Positions 26,008-35,399 are shown, counted from the first letter of the stretch. The stretch: DNA of 63,668 nucleotides from an uncultured Campylobacter sp. (GCF_938002845.1 NZ_CALKZP010000039.1:1-63668), one strand, 5' to 3'. Notes: a model not told the origin generated them from the sequence alone. Translations and numbers: made by a program.

Positions 26008-26906
26008 ATGAAATTTATATCTTATTACGACTCGCCGCTTGGCGAAATCACGCTCGCGGGCGATGAGGCGGGGCTTTGCGGGCTGTGGTTCGAGGGCGAG
26101 AAATACTACGCACACGCCCTTACAATGGGCAGTAAGGACGGCAAATTCTGCACGCACGATATTGCGGCAAAAACAGATGCCGCTGCGGGAGAGGGTTGCT
26201 ACGAGAAAAGCTGCACGCTAGAAGCGAATGGTGCCGCTAACGAAAAGCGCGGCAGCGCCGATCTGCCGCAAAAGAGCAATACGGCGCGAGCGAAACACAG
26301 CGCGATTTTGCGGCGTTGAAAAAGAGCAAAAAGAGCGATTTTGCGGCAAAAGCGGCGAACAGCGCGGACTTAAAATTCTGCGCACACACTTATAACGAGC
26401 GGAAAATTCTTCACGCGCGATTTTGCGGCTTATGATGCGGGGAAAAACCTCTCGCGACCAATCTTTCGGCGCAAGGCGCGAGCGGAAAATTCTGCGCGAA
26501 CGAGCAAAACGAGCAAAGCGGGTACTCCTAGGAGAAAAACCTAGCCGTTTTCGATCAAACTAAGCGCTGGCTCGATCTGTATTTTAGTGGACGCGAGCCG
26601 GGTTTTACGCCCGCTCTAAATCCCGTAGGCTCGGCGTTTAGGCGCGCCGTGTGGGAAATTTTACTTAAAATTCCTTGCGGGCAGATCGCGCGCGAAATTG
26701 CCGCAGCACGCGGGCTAGCGAAGATGCCCGCGCAAGCCGTGGGGCACAACGAAATCTCGATAATCATCCCCTGCCACCGCGTCGTAGGCACGCACGGTAG
26801 CCTCACGGGCTACGCGGGCGGCATCGATAGGAAAATAAAGCTACTGCAGCCAGGGGGCGTTGATATGCGAGGGCTTTTCACGCCCCCAAATAGCACTGCG
26901 CCGTAA
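26008..26906 (+). pseudogene. ogt: O6-methylguanine-DNA methyltransferase, disrupted by a stop-rich insertion
   Basis: Two halves of one Ogt/MGMT gene are recognisable. The N-terminal domain starts at ATG 26008 (after AGGAGCAACG; KFISYYDSPLGEITLAGDE) and runs in frame to TGA 26317. The C-terminal half is in another frame, from about 26532 (KNLAVFDQTKRWLDLYFSG) to 26906. It carries the helix-turn-helix and the methyl-acceptor motif IIPCHRVVG. Between about 26150 and 26530 is low-complexity DNA with repeated words (GCGCGAGCGGAAAATTCT, GGxGAAAAACCT) and stops in all frames. Intact relatives have only a short linker here. No single full-length protein can be made. Whether the C-terminal half is expressed from GTG 26649 is unknown. 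Confidence 0.78.
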
Positions 26907-27643
26907 GAATACAATTTAAGCGGCTGGTAGCGCGCCCAAGGCTTAAAAAGCTAGCCGGATAGCAAAACCGCGCAAGATGGCCTGCCGCCAAAAGGACAGT
27001 AAGCGTTGTGAGCCGTATCGCTAAATAAGCCTAGCTGCGCCGCCGAAACGGCGCCCCGTGCGAAACTTAAATCGGCGCACCGCAAAACGTCCCGCACCGG
27101 TGCACTCAAAGAGCGGATTGAGTAAATTTTAAAATTTCGCCCCTTTTCTCCGCCTCCCGCAGAAGCCGCATCGATTTAAAATTTTAACGCACCGAGGACG
27201 GACAGATCGGCCGTCGGTTCGGCCGCTACAAAATTTGCGATAACCAAAATCTACAAGCGGCGCCGAAACGGGCGCAACAAAGCCTGCAGTGAAAAAACTA
27301 ATAGGCGGCGTCGCGCCTGCTTCGTAAAACTGCGGTGGGCTGATTACCAAGGAGCCCGCTTGAATTAGCGTTTTAAACCGCCGCGCAAAAAAGATAAAAT
27401 TTATCTTTTCGCGCATGATGATTTGCGCCGCATCTACAAACAAATGAAGCTCGCAGGCTCTTAGCGATCGGTAGCGCTGCCGCTACGCCGCTTAAACCTG
27501 CGCGGATATAAAATTTTATAAATTAAAATTCCATGTCGCGAACAATTCAAAATTTCGCGCTTCAAACGATCCGCAAATTCCGTGCTTCAGTCTGCGGCGA
27601 TTAGGTCTTAGCACTCCCAGCGGTGCTTTTTCATACGGGCGCG
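26907..27643. other. Gene-free spacer
   Basis: About 740 bases with no supportable gene. Composition alternates between AAATTT words and GC-rich stretches. The open frames present have no ribosome sites or recognisable features. Confidence 0.6.
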
Positions 27644-27906
27644 CTAGCCTCTAAATTTCACGCCTTCGGCTTCTAGCAGTTCGCGCTGAGCCGCAAAGCT
27701 CGCCGCTAAAGCGCCCGCGTGGTTTACGACGCGGTGGCACGGGTAGTCGCCGTAGAGCTCTGCTTGCGAGAGCACGCGCCCCACGAGCCGCGAGTGAGCG
27801 GGCAGCCCGATCAGGAGCGCGATCTGCCCGTAGCTAGCGACCCTGCCCGCGGGGATCTCCCCCACAAGGGTAAAATTTCATAGAACAAATTTTGCGTCAA
27901 AACCAT
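27644..27906 (-). pseudogene. MGMT-like alkyltransferase C-domain protein, frameshifted near the start
   Basis: The main frame (GTG 27865 to 27644, 73 residues) has the DNA-binding and active-site part of the alkyltransferase family, with the acceptor motif YPCHRVV. The upstream frame from ATG 27906 reads MVLTQNLFYEIL and is what family members have before the GEIPAGRVASYGQI segment, but it is out of frame with it. One base added near 27866-27872, beside a G5 run, would join them into about 87 residues. As it stands, only a truncated product from GTG is possible. It is the second disrupted alkyltransferase-type gene within 2 kb. Confidence 0.65.
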
Positions 27907-27974
27907 GGCGCGATTATACTTTTTCGCATTTAAATTTAGACCTAAATTTAGTCACTTTGCGCCGCTAAATTCGA

Positions 27975-27980
27975 TATAAT
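27975..27980 (+). promoter_or_regulatory. -10 box of the small membrane gene pair
   Basis: TATAAT, 35 bases upstream of the GTG at 28016. Confidence 0.55.
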
Positions 27981-28015
27981 TTCTAAAATTTAGCGCTTTA
28001 TAAAAGGAGCGAGCT

Positions 28016-28318
28016 GTGGACGAGAAATTTCAATCAGACACGAAAGAGCTGGACGAGAAATTTGCCGCTATCCCTGAAAATTTAAAGAAGCGATACGATA
28101 AACATAGATTTATCAGACGCGTGATTATAGAGTATTATTCGTCGGCGGCTACAACCATCTATTTCTCGCTAATGCTAATGTTTTTTCTTGATTTGCTTTT
28201 TTCGAATATCGGTATAGAATCGTCGTCTAAAATTTTTAAAGATATTCGTGATGTCGCGATAATAGTTTTGCCTATATGCGCGACGATCTGCTTTTTAAGA
28301 TACACTAAGACTAAGTGA
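28016..28318 (+). CDS. Small membrane protein, first of a coupled pair
   Basis: A 100-residue protein with a charged helical N-terminus (about 1-40, rich in Lys and Glu) and two hydrophobic segments (about 44-64 and 76-94). Not recognised. The GTG start has AAAGGAGC at 8 bases and a TATAAT upstream, so it looks like a real gene. It overlaps the next small membrane gene by 4 bp (GTGA). Codon use is more AT-rich than most of the window, which may reflect recent acquisition. Confidence 0.62.
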   Translation: MDEKFQSDTKELDEKFAAIPENLKKRYDKHRFIRRVIIEYYSSAATTIYFSLMLMFFLDLLFSNIGIESSSKIFKDIRDVAIIVLPICATICFLRYTKTK

Positions 28319-28554
28319 TACAGCACAACCTTTTTATCAAAGATCAAGGAGATAGTTTGTTGGTCTTTACGATCGAAAATTTTGCCAGTATAGTTTTGCT
28401 TTTATATCCGACCTTGATTTTTACCGGAATATTGGAAGGAGCCGCAGCTCATATATTTTTGTACGTCTTAATCGTAGCGCCGATTTGCGGAATAGTTTTT
28501 GGGGTATGCTATTTTTTCAATACGGGCTCATATACCCCGAAAGACGAAACGTAA
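28315..28554 (+). CDS. Small membrane protein, second of a coupled pair
   Basis: A 79-residue protein with two hydrophobic segments (about 22-42 and 46-68), not recognised. It starts with GTG overlapping the stop of the previous gene, and stops in its frame just upstream argue against it being a frameshifted continuation. Two tiny coupled membrane proteins can form a complex, but function cannot be told. Confidence 0.55.
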   Translation: MIQHNLFIKDQGDSLLVFTIENFASIVLLLYPTLIFTGILEGAAAHIFLYVLIVAPICGIVFGVCYFFNTGSYTPKDET

Positions 28555-28705
28555 ATTTTATTAAATTTAGCCGCGCTTTTAAATTTTACGACGTGGTGCC
28601 TCGCCAAATTTCAAAATTTAGTAGTTTTAAAATTTTACCTTGCCGAGGCCTGCGCGCAAGCGAAATTTAAACCGAATATTCAGCCCCTCTTTATATGTAA
28701 AGGAA

Positions 28706-28711
28706 TATAAT
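28706..28711 (+). promoter_or_regulatory. -10 box of the peptidase E gene
   Basis: TATAAT in AAAGGAATATAATTTC, 38 bases upstream of the chosen start. Confidence 0.6.
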
Positions 28712-28748
28712 TTCAAAACAGATATCAACTTTGATTAAAGGAGAAAAG

Positions 28749-29582
28749 ATGCAAAATCAAAGACGAGACCTACTAAAGGTAGCCGCTTTGGCGGCGGGCG
28801 CTGCGATGCTCGGTACGAGCGAACTAGCTGCGAGCGAAAAGGCGTTTAAACTCTCAAAGCGCGATCATAGCAAGCAAAGAGCGCTGCTGCTCTCAAGCTC
28901 GGGCTACAAAGACACGAAGTATCTATCGCACGCGGTGTCGTGGATCGGTAAATTTGCGAAGGAGAACAACCTCGCGGGCAAAAAAATCGTTTTTATCCCT
29001 TACGCAAGCCTTCGCAGGAGCTACGACGAATATGAAAAGCGCGTCAAAGAGGCGCTTGCGAGCTTAAACTTAAATATCGTCGGCGTCCATCACGCTAAAA
29101 ACGCCGCGAAAGAAGTCGCGAGCGCGGATTGCATATTCGTAGGCGGCGGCAACACCTTCAAGCTCGTGCACGATATGTATGAAAACGATCTCATCGCGTT
29201 AATCAGCAAAATGGTCGAGGACGGCACGCCGTATATCGGCTGGAGCGCGGGCTCGAACGTCGCGGGCGCTACGATGATGACGACGAACGATATGCCGATC
29301 ATCGAGCCTGAGTCGTTTAATACCTTCAATATCTTCCCGTACCAGATCAATCCGCACTTCATCTCGGGCAAGCCTGCGGGGCACAACGGCGAGAGCAGAG
29401 AGGAGAGGCTGGAGGAATTTTTGATCGCTAATCAAAAATCGACCGTTTATGCGATGCCGGAGGGTACGGCGTTTTGGCTTGAGGGCGAGAAGGCGACCGT
29501 GCTAGGGCCTGCTGCGGTGCTAAAGATGAATTATAAACAAAAGGTTAAGTTGATCGAGCCGGGCAGCTCGTTTAAGTATTGA
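28749..29582 (+). CDS. pepE: Peptidase E-like (S51) protein with a Tat signal
   Basis: A 277-residue S51 peptidase. Family marks are GGGNTFKL and the nucleophile elbow GWSAGSN (Ser about 166). PepE normally cleaves Asp-X dipeptides in the cytoplasm. Here the N-terminus is MQNQRRDLLKVAALAAGAAM, a twin-arginine signal (Arg5-Arg6, hydrophobic stretch, then ASEKA), so the enzyme should be exported folded to the periplasm. Start chosen at ATG 28749 because AAAGGAG lies 6 bases before it. The upstream in-frame ATT/ATG-like start would include that site in the coding region. The C-terminus is full length. Confidence 0.83.
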   Translation: MQNQRRDLLKVAALAAGAAMLGTSELAASEKAFKLSKRDHSKQRALLLSSSGYKDTKYLSHAVSWIGKFAKENNLAGKKIVFIPYASLRRSYDEYEKRVKEALASLNLNIVGVHHAKNAAKEVASADCIFVGGGNTFKLVHDMYENDLIALISKMVEDGTPYIGWSAGSNVAGATMMTTNDMPIIEPESFNTFNIFPYQINPHFISGKPAGHNGESREERLEEFLIANQKSTVYAMPEGTAFWLEGEKATVLGPAAVLKMNYKQKVKLIEPGSSFKY

Positions 29583-29812
29583 TCGCACCCGCTTAAATTT
29601 AACCGAGAGGTGCCAGACGGCACTGCTCGTTTGAATGCGCAAATCGGTTAAATTTTAATTGCGGCGCTCGGCTAAATTCGGGCGCCGCTTTTAAATTTAC
29701 TCGGCAAAGCGCGTTTTGCTTATGTGGACGCATGGTCAAAAGATAAGCATCGATTTAAAGCGGCGTGCGACCCTTGAAGCCATAAAGAGTAAAATTTAAA
29801 AGAGGAGATAAA

Positions 29813-30177
29813 ATGCCCTACATCCACCTTCTTATGCCGCTCGGCGATTTTATTCCGTATATCGCGGACATCCTTGCCGGCTGCGGTGGGACGGTATATT
29901 TGCAAAAAAGAGCGCCTATGGCGCCGCCAAAACCGGTTCGAGTAACTGCCGAAACTTAACCGACCTGAGGCAAAGCTTAAAATTTTTTATTTCGCTGGAA
30001 TCGCCGCAAGAGCCCGAATTGCCTGCAAAGGTATTTTACGACGATATGTATCGAAGCATCATAGAAGGCACGGGCGGAGCAGAAACGCAAGAAGCTATAG
30101 AGATGATCGCGCTGCGACTCGTCGCAAAAAATCCGGGCGCGGCTACTTGGGAAAATTTTCTCCGCGATCAAAAATAA
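29813..30177 (+). pseudogene. Unknown gene interrupted at an A6 tract
   Basis: ATG 29813 (after GAGGAG) opens MPYIHLLMPLGDFIPYIADI, reading to a run of six A at 29904-29909 and then out of frame to TAA 29957. From the tract onward another frame reads KSAYGAAKTGSSNCRNLTDL, then RQSLKFFISLESPQEPELPA, and so on to TAA 30175-30177 with coherent coding character (ending AATWENFLRDQK). Seven A would give one intact protein of about 121 residues. It may be a decayed gene, a slippage switch or an assembly error. A further coding-like stretch, IKNKLENDEAIGRG, follows at about 30168-30280 in yet another frame. Family not recognised. Confidence 0.55.
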
Positions 30178-30832
30178 ACTAGAAAACGACGAAGCGATCG
30201 GTCGCGGGCTTAGCTGCGGCGCTTCTTTTTACAAAGATTATTTTTACGCGAAGCGCTGCGCGGACGGTAAAAATTTTAAAATTTGATCTAAACAACGACA
30301 AACTGCCGAATATTACGACGCCGTAAACGGGCGGCACCGCTAGCGCGAGCAAAGGGCGGCGTATACGCAAAAAAGGCACCGCTTGGATCACGCGCGACTT
30401 TAGAATTTAATCGTTTTCCTGCCCAAACGGCTCGGTTATGCAAGAAAAGGCGGCATCGCTCGCACAAGGGCGTCCATATAAGCAAAAAATCGCTCCGCCG
30501 CATCGTCAGCCGCACGATCTCAAAGCCGCCTTCGCCGCCGCTAGTTTGCACCGCTTGCCGCAGACGGCTCGCAAAGGGTTATAAATTTAAAACGCCTGTA
30601 AATTTAAGCGTTTAGCCACTATAAACGTATCTACTCAGACGCCACATTAGGCTTCATTACTGGCACGGGCGATCCTGCGCGGCGCCGCATAAATTCGTAA
30701 CGCAGCGTGAAATTTACGTTCGATTTGCAAAGCTCGAGGTTTGAGTTTGAATTTAAAAAATTCGTCCCGCCGCCGTAAGCTGAAATTTTGCGCGATTGTT
30801 TTAAAATACGTTTAAAATTTTAAGGAGAGCTC
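30178..30832. other. Spacer with possible gene remnant
   Basis: No intact gene. A stop-bounded frame up to about 30285 (ending SFYKDYFYAKRCADGKNFKI) may be the tail of the interrupted gene before it. The rest is AAATTT-rich spacer. DUF4272 starts after AAGGAG at 30823. Confidence 0.5.
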
Positions 30833-31576
30833 ATGGCATTTTCAGATTTTTTCAAAAAAGGTGGCAAAAATAGCGCAAACGCCGCGAAGATCGGCAAGGC
30901 CGCGCAGGAACGCAAGGATATAAGCATCGAAATTTTAAAATCGCAGGGCGTGCCGTATATCGATCATCTGCCGCTGCGGTATGAGACGGACGAGGTCACC
31001 CCGCGCGAAAAGGACGAAGTCATCGCTCGCGCGATCTGCTCGTATGCGGCGATAATGTGCGCCTGCTCGATCAGAGACGAGGGCAAGCTCGCGGATGAGG
31101 ATAAGCAGGGCGTACAGGGCTTTCTAGATAATCGCTACGGCTGCATAGACAAGCTCACGCGCATGGAGCGCCGCGTCACGCAGGGCGAGGCAAGCCGCGA
31201 CGAGGCCGTAAATATGGGCTGGAAATACGAGTCGCTGTGGGCGCTGATGTGGGCCATGGGGCTCGTGGAGGAGCTTAGCTTTCCGAGCGAGATCTGCGAC
31301 TGCGCCTTTGTGATGGACACCTTTAGCGGCGGCGATTTTTCGGCGCGCGTGAAGCTACGCGATACGGATGAAATCCTGCAGGCGCTCGATCTCATCTACC
31401 GCTACCACTGGGCGTGTGTCAATGCTCGCGTGCACGGCTCAGACAGCGCGGGGCTTGATGAAGAGGTCGTGATGGAGAGACGCGGCGGGTTAGAGTGGCT
31501 GTGCTGCAAGGGGGCGGAGGACGATAATCTGACGGATGAATATAATGCGTGGGATTATCCCGACCTGAATACTTAG
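30833..31576 (+). CDS. DUF4272 domain protein
   Basis: A 247-residue soluble protein with the DUF4272 pattern. The N-terminal half has ERKDISIEILKSQGVPYIDHLP. A tryptophan-rich core reads GWKYESLWALMWAMG. A conserved YRYHWACVNARVHG precedes the terminal RRGGLEWLCC and ITDEYNAWDYPDLNT-like end. Function of the domain is unknown. ATG 30833 follows AAGGAGAGCTC. Single gene, probably cytoplasmic. Confidence 0.85.
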   Translation: MAFSDFFKKGGKNSANAAKIGKAAQERKDISIEILKSQGVPYIDHLPLRYETDEVTPREKDEVIARAICSYAAIMCACSIRDEGKLADEDKQGVQGFLDNRYGCIDKLTRMERRVTQGEASRDEAVNMGWKYESLWALMWAMGLVEELSFPSEICDCAFVMDTFSGGDFSARVKLRDTDEILQALDLIYRYHWACVNARVHGSDSAGLDEEVVMERRGGLEWLCCKGAEDDNLTDEYNAWDYPDLNT

Positions 31577-32152
31577 CGTCCCTTTTTTTCCTTTATACGT
31601 CGTTGGAAATTTCGCCGAATTTCGGCCACGTATTATAATATACGCTCCTTCACTCGGCTCACTTCCGCCTCGTCTAAAGAAAAATAGCGCGCCTTATCTT
31701 TGCGCGCGTCGTCTCGCTTTGCTATACGTCGTTGCGTCTAAAATTTTCTCGGTCCGTATTGCATATATGCTCCCATTGCAAATTTCATTCGCATTTCATC
31801 CACGCCTCGTCTAGCTTCTCGATACTGCCGCCTGTGTTTTGCACTAAAATTTAACCCGATCGCGCGCTGTTTTTTCTAAATCCAAAATATGTGCCGACGG
31901 ATCGAAAAGCATACCGAATGTGAGAATTTATGAATCAATTGGGGATTAAAATTTTAAAATTTTTCTTGTAAACTGCGCAAGGTGGATCACGGGCGCAGAT
32001 CCGCTGAAATTTCAGCCGCGGCCTGCTAAATTTCAGGACGCCGCGGAATTTTAGAATTTAAAGTTGCGGGCGAGCGAGGCGCCCATCCGCGTGTTTTAAG
32101 CCCGCTAAATTTAAGCGGGCAACGTCTGTGCACCGCAGACCTAGAAATTGCA
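31577..32152. other. Gene-free spacer containing a diverged tandem duplication
   Basis: No gene seen. It begins with a T7 run, which could help end the DUF4272 transcript, and holds the repeat described at 31595-31813. The remainder is AAATTT-rich. Confidence 0.6.
31595..31813. repeat. Diverged ~130-bp direct duplication
   Basis: Three words recur in the same order: ATACGTCGTTG at 31595 and 31724, GTATT-N-ATAT-ACGCTCC / ATGCTCC at 31630 and 31756, and CGCCTCGTCTA at 31666 and 31803. Offsets are 129, 126 and 137 bases. The sequence between them has diverged. Confidence 0.6.
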
Positions 32153-32683
32153 TCAGCTCTGCGTCGCAGCGCTTCCGCTCGCAAACGCCGCCGCATTGAG
32201 CGCCGCGTCGTAATCGGGCTCATCTACGATGTCGTCCGTGATCTGCTTGTAGGCGATCTTGCCTGCGGTGTCCACGACGAAAACCGCGCGGCACGTTAGC
32301 CCCGCAAGCGCGCCGTCCGCGATCAGTACGCCGTATGCGCGTGCAAACTCCTTATCGCGAAAATCGCTTAGGGCGCGTAAATTTTTGATCCCCTCGGTCG
32401 AGCAGAACCTGCCCGCGGCAAACGGCAGATCCATCGAGATCACGAAAACCTCGGTATTTTTTATACTCGCAGCGTGCTCGTTAAATTTGCGCGTCTCGGT
32501 CGCGCACACGTCCGTATCCAGGGACGGCACGGCGATGATGACCTGCGCCTTGCCCGTGCCGCCGCCGACTTTGACCTCGCTAAGATCGGCCGCGACCAGG
32601 CTAACCACAGGCGCCTTATCTCCCAACTTAAGCTCGTTGCCCAAAAGGCTAACGCTTACGCCTTGTAATTTGGTTTGTTGCAT
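32153..32683 (-). CDS. tpx: Thiol peroxidase (atypical 2-Cys peroxiredoxin)
   Basis: A 176-residue Tpx that reduces hydroperoxides at the expense of thioredoxin. The peroxidatic Cys60 is in SLDTDVCATETRKF, and the resolving Cys94 is in GRFCSTEG, the spacing of atypical 2-Cys Tpx. It has a C-terminal Ala/Ser tail longer than usual. ATG 32683 follows AAAGGAAAATC, and a TATAAT lies 37 bases upstream. Single gene; expected role is peroxide defence. Confidence 0.95.
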   Translation of the reverse strand: MQQTKLQGVSVSLLGNELKLGDKAPVVSLVAADLSEVKVGGGTGKAQVIIAVPSLDTDVCATETRKFNEHAASIKNTEVFVISMDLPFAAGRFCSTEGIKNLRALSDFRDKEFARAYGVLIADGALAGLTCRAVFVVDTAGKIAYKQITDDIVDEPDYDAALNAAAFASGSAATQS

Positions 32684-33314
32684 GATTTTCCTTTATTTTG
32701 AAATATTTAAAACGGGCGCATTATAACCCGCGAAAGCAAACGCCTGCTAAATCCGAAAACAAGGTGAACTCGGGCGCTAGCTCAGCTTATATGATCGGCT
32801 CGTAAGCCGCCGCGCTAGGATGAAATTTCATGACGTAAAGCGGCGGCGAAATTTAAATACCCGCCTGCGGAAAATACCGCGACTTACATAAAGCACTGAT
32901 GATCACAATCCGATATAAGTCTATGATAGCGCTCCGCCTTAAGGCTGCGGTCGAAAGTAAAATTTTACCTACTTGCGATCCCGCTTGCGGCGATTTTATT
33001 CGTGAATGTAAATCAAAGCATATAGCGACATGCGTGCTTTCTCTGCGAAAGAAAGAAATCTCTAGTAAAACGATGGGCGCGGCATCATTAGCGCATTTTA
33101 AGTTATGTTTTGAATTTTTAAATTTAATTGAAATTTTTTGATCTAAATTTGCAATCTACAGAAATCAAAATTTATGGATTGATTTATTTGGAGCTAAAGT
33201 TCGAGTTTAAATTTCGGCTCGTAAAGCGGGTTAAATTTTAAGTGCTGTTTTAAAATTTAAGAAGCGCCGGGGGTTGGCGATAAAGCTATCGCCGCGCCCT
33301 AGCGCCCGTTAAAT
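32684..33314. other. Gene-free spacer upstream of tpx and downstream of fusA
   Basis: Holds the tpx promoter. No gene supported. A hairpin at 33276-33293 (GGCGATA/TATCGCC) lies 21 bases after the fusA stop on the minus strand but has no T-run. Confidence 0.6.
32720..32725 (-). promoter_or_regulatory. -10 box of tpx
   Basis: TATAAT on the minus strand, context GGTTATAATGC, 37 bases upstream of the tpx start. Confidence 0.65.
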
Positions 33315-35390
33315 TTAGCCGTTGCGCTTTTTGATGATCTCTTCGCCGACGTTTTTAGGAACCTCGTCGTAGTGATCAAATTCCATCGAATAGGTCGCGC
33401 GACCCTGCGTCTGAGAGCGCAGATCGGTCGAGTAACCGAACATCTCCGAAAGCGGGCAAAACGCGTCGATGATCTTATTGCCGCCGCGTTCGCTCATATT
33501 ATTAACCTGTCCGCGACGTTTGTTTAGATCGCCGATGACGTCGCCCATATACTCCTCTGGGGTCTCCACTTCAACCTTCATCATAGGCTCCAAGATTACG
33601 GCACCTGCTTTTCTAGCGCCCTCTTTAAAGCCCATAGAAGCGGCGAGTTTGAATGCCATTTCGGAGCTATCGACTTCGTGGTAGCTTCCGTCATAGACAG
33701 TTACGCGCACGTCCTCGACCGGGTAGCCCGCTAAAACGCCATTTTGCATCGCCTCTTGGCAGCCTTTATCAACTGCAGGGATGTATTCTTTCGGAATCGC
33801 GCCGCCTTTTATATCGTTTACGAACTCATATCCGGTGCCTGGCTCCAAAGGCTCTAGGCGCAAAAATACGTGACCGTATTGACCGCGACCGCCCGACTGC
33901 TTGGCGTATTTGTACTCCTGCTCGACTGTTTTGCGGATAGTCTCGCGATATGCGACCTGCGGCTGTCCGACCTCGGCCTCTACTTTAAATTCTCTAAGCA
34001 TTCTATCTACGATGATCTCAAGGTGCAATTCGCCCATTCCCGAAATGATAGTTTGTCCGCTCTCCTCGTCGGTCGCAACTCTGAAGCTTGGATCTTCTTG
34101 CGCCAATTTTTGAAGCGCGATACCCATTTTTTCTTGATCGGCTTTGGTTTTAGGCTCTACCGCTACGCTGATAACGGGATCAGGAAATTCCATACGCTCT
34201 AAAATTACTTTATCTTTTTCGCTAGCTAGAGTATCGCCCGTAAGGGTATCTTTTAGACCCACGACGGCGCCTATTTCGCCCGCATAAAGCTCTTTGATCT
34301 CTTCGCGTTTATTCGAGTGCATCCTTAGCAAGCGTCCGATGCGCTCTTTTTTACCCTTGCCGGTATTTACGACGTAGCTGCCGCTTTCCAAAACGCCGCG
34401 ATATACGCGCACGAAGGTAAGCTGACCTACGAACGGATCGGTCATAATCTTAAATCCAAGGCCCGCGAACTCGCCCTCGTCGGTAGAACTTACGTGAACC
34501 TCGCTGCCATCCTCATACTGGCCTTTGATCGCAGGCACCTCATCGGGCGCAGGCAGATAATCTACGACCGCGTCTAGTAAAGGCTGCACGCCCTTATTTT
34601 TAAATGCGGTACCGCATAGCATAGGAAAGAAGCTTAGGCTTAAGCAGCCTTTCTTGATGCCCTTTTTAATCTCTTCTACGCTTAGCTCTTCGCCGTTAAA
34701 ATACTTCTCCATCAAAGCTTCATCAGTCTCTGCTACCGCCTCAATCATCTTGTCGCGATACTCTTGCGCTTTTTCTCGTAATTCAGCAGGAATTTCAACG
34801 ATCTCCGGAGCCGAAGGGCCCTTGCTATCATCCCAAACGAGCGCCTTCATAGTAACCAAATCGATAACGCCTTTAAAATCGTCCTCAGCGCCGATCGGAA
34901 TTTGAATAGGAACTGGATGAGCCTTGAGCCTATCTTTTACCTGCTGTTCGACATTATAGAAATTTGCGCCGACGCGGTCCATTTTATTTACGAAAATAAT
35001 GCGCGGAACATGGTATTTATTCGCTTGACGCCAAACGGTCTCACTTTGAGGCTGAACGCCACCTACAGAGCAAAATACTGCTACCGCACCATCTAAAACG
35101 CGCATCGAGCGCTCGACTTCGATAGTAAAGTCAACGTGACCCGGAGTGTCGATCAAATTTATCTGATGATTATTCCAAAAGCATGTGGTAGCGGCAGATG
35201 TGATCGTGATGCCGCGCTCGCGCTCTTGCTCCATCCAGTCCATAGTAGCGGCGCCCTCGTGAACCTCGCCAATCTTATGACTCATGCCGGTAAAAAATAG
35301 AATTCTTTCGCTCGTAGTCGTCTTTCCGGCGTCGATGTGAGCGGCAATTCCGATATTTCTAACCATATGTAAAGGGGTTTTTCTTGCCAT
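33315..35390 (-). CDS. fusA: Elongation factor G
   Basis: A 691-residue translational GTPase that drives translocation on the ribosome. G motifs: AHIDAGKTTTSERIL, DTPGHVDF and NKMDR. Length is normal. It is the last gene of the str cluster rpsL-rpsG-fusA, 9 bp after rpsG. tuf is not in this cluster but lies 13 kb away behind tRNA genes. Confidence 0.98.
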   Translation of the reverse strand: MARKTPLHMVRNIGIAAHIDAGKTTTSERILFFTGMSHKIGEVHEGAATMDWMEQERERGITITSAATTCFWNNHQINLIDTPGHVDFTIEVERSMRVLDGAVAVFCSVGGVQPQSETVWRQANKYHVPRIIFVNKMDRVGANFYNVEQQVKDRLKAHPVPIQIPIGAEDDFKGVIDLVTMKALVWDDSKGPSAPEIVEIPAELREKAQEYRDKMIEAVAETDEALMEKYFNGEELSVEEIKKGIKKGCLSLSFFPMLCGTAFKNKGVQPLLDAVVDYLPAPDEVPAIKGQYEDGSEVHVSSTDEGEFAGLGFKIMTDPFVGQLTFVRVYRGVLESGSYVVNTGKGKKERIGRLLRMHSNKREEIKELYAGEIGAVVGLKDTLTGDTLASEKDKVILERMEFPDPVISVAVEPKTKADQEKMGIALQKLAQEDPSFRVATDEESGQTIISGMGELHLEIIVDRMLREFKVEAEVGQPQVAYRETIRKTVEQEYKYAKQSGGRGQYGHVFLRLEPLEPGTGYEFVNDIKGGAIPKEYIPAVDKGCQEAMQNGVLAGYPVEDVRVTVYDGSYHEVDSSEMAFKLAASMGFKEGARKAGAVILEPMMKVEVETPEEYMGDVIGDLNKRRGQVNNMSERGGNKIIDAFCPLSEMFGYSTDLRSQTQGRATYSMEFDHYDEVPKNVGEEIIKKRNG

Positions 35391-35399
35391 GACGCCCTC

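Noticed and set aside
28315..28554. Second half of one frameshifted gene starting at 28016
   Set aside because: The second frame has stops just upstream of its GTG, and the GTGA overlap is a normal coupling signal.
33276..33293. Intrinsic terminator of fusA
   Set aside because: The stem is good, but no T-run follows on the coding strand, so termination there is not supported.
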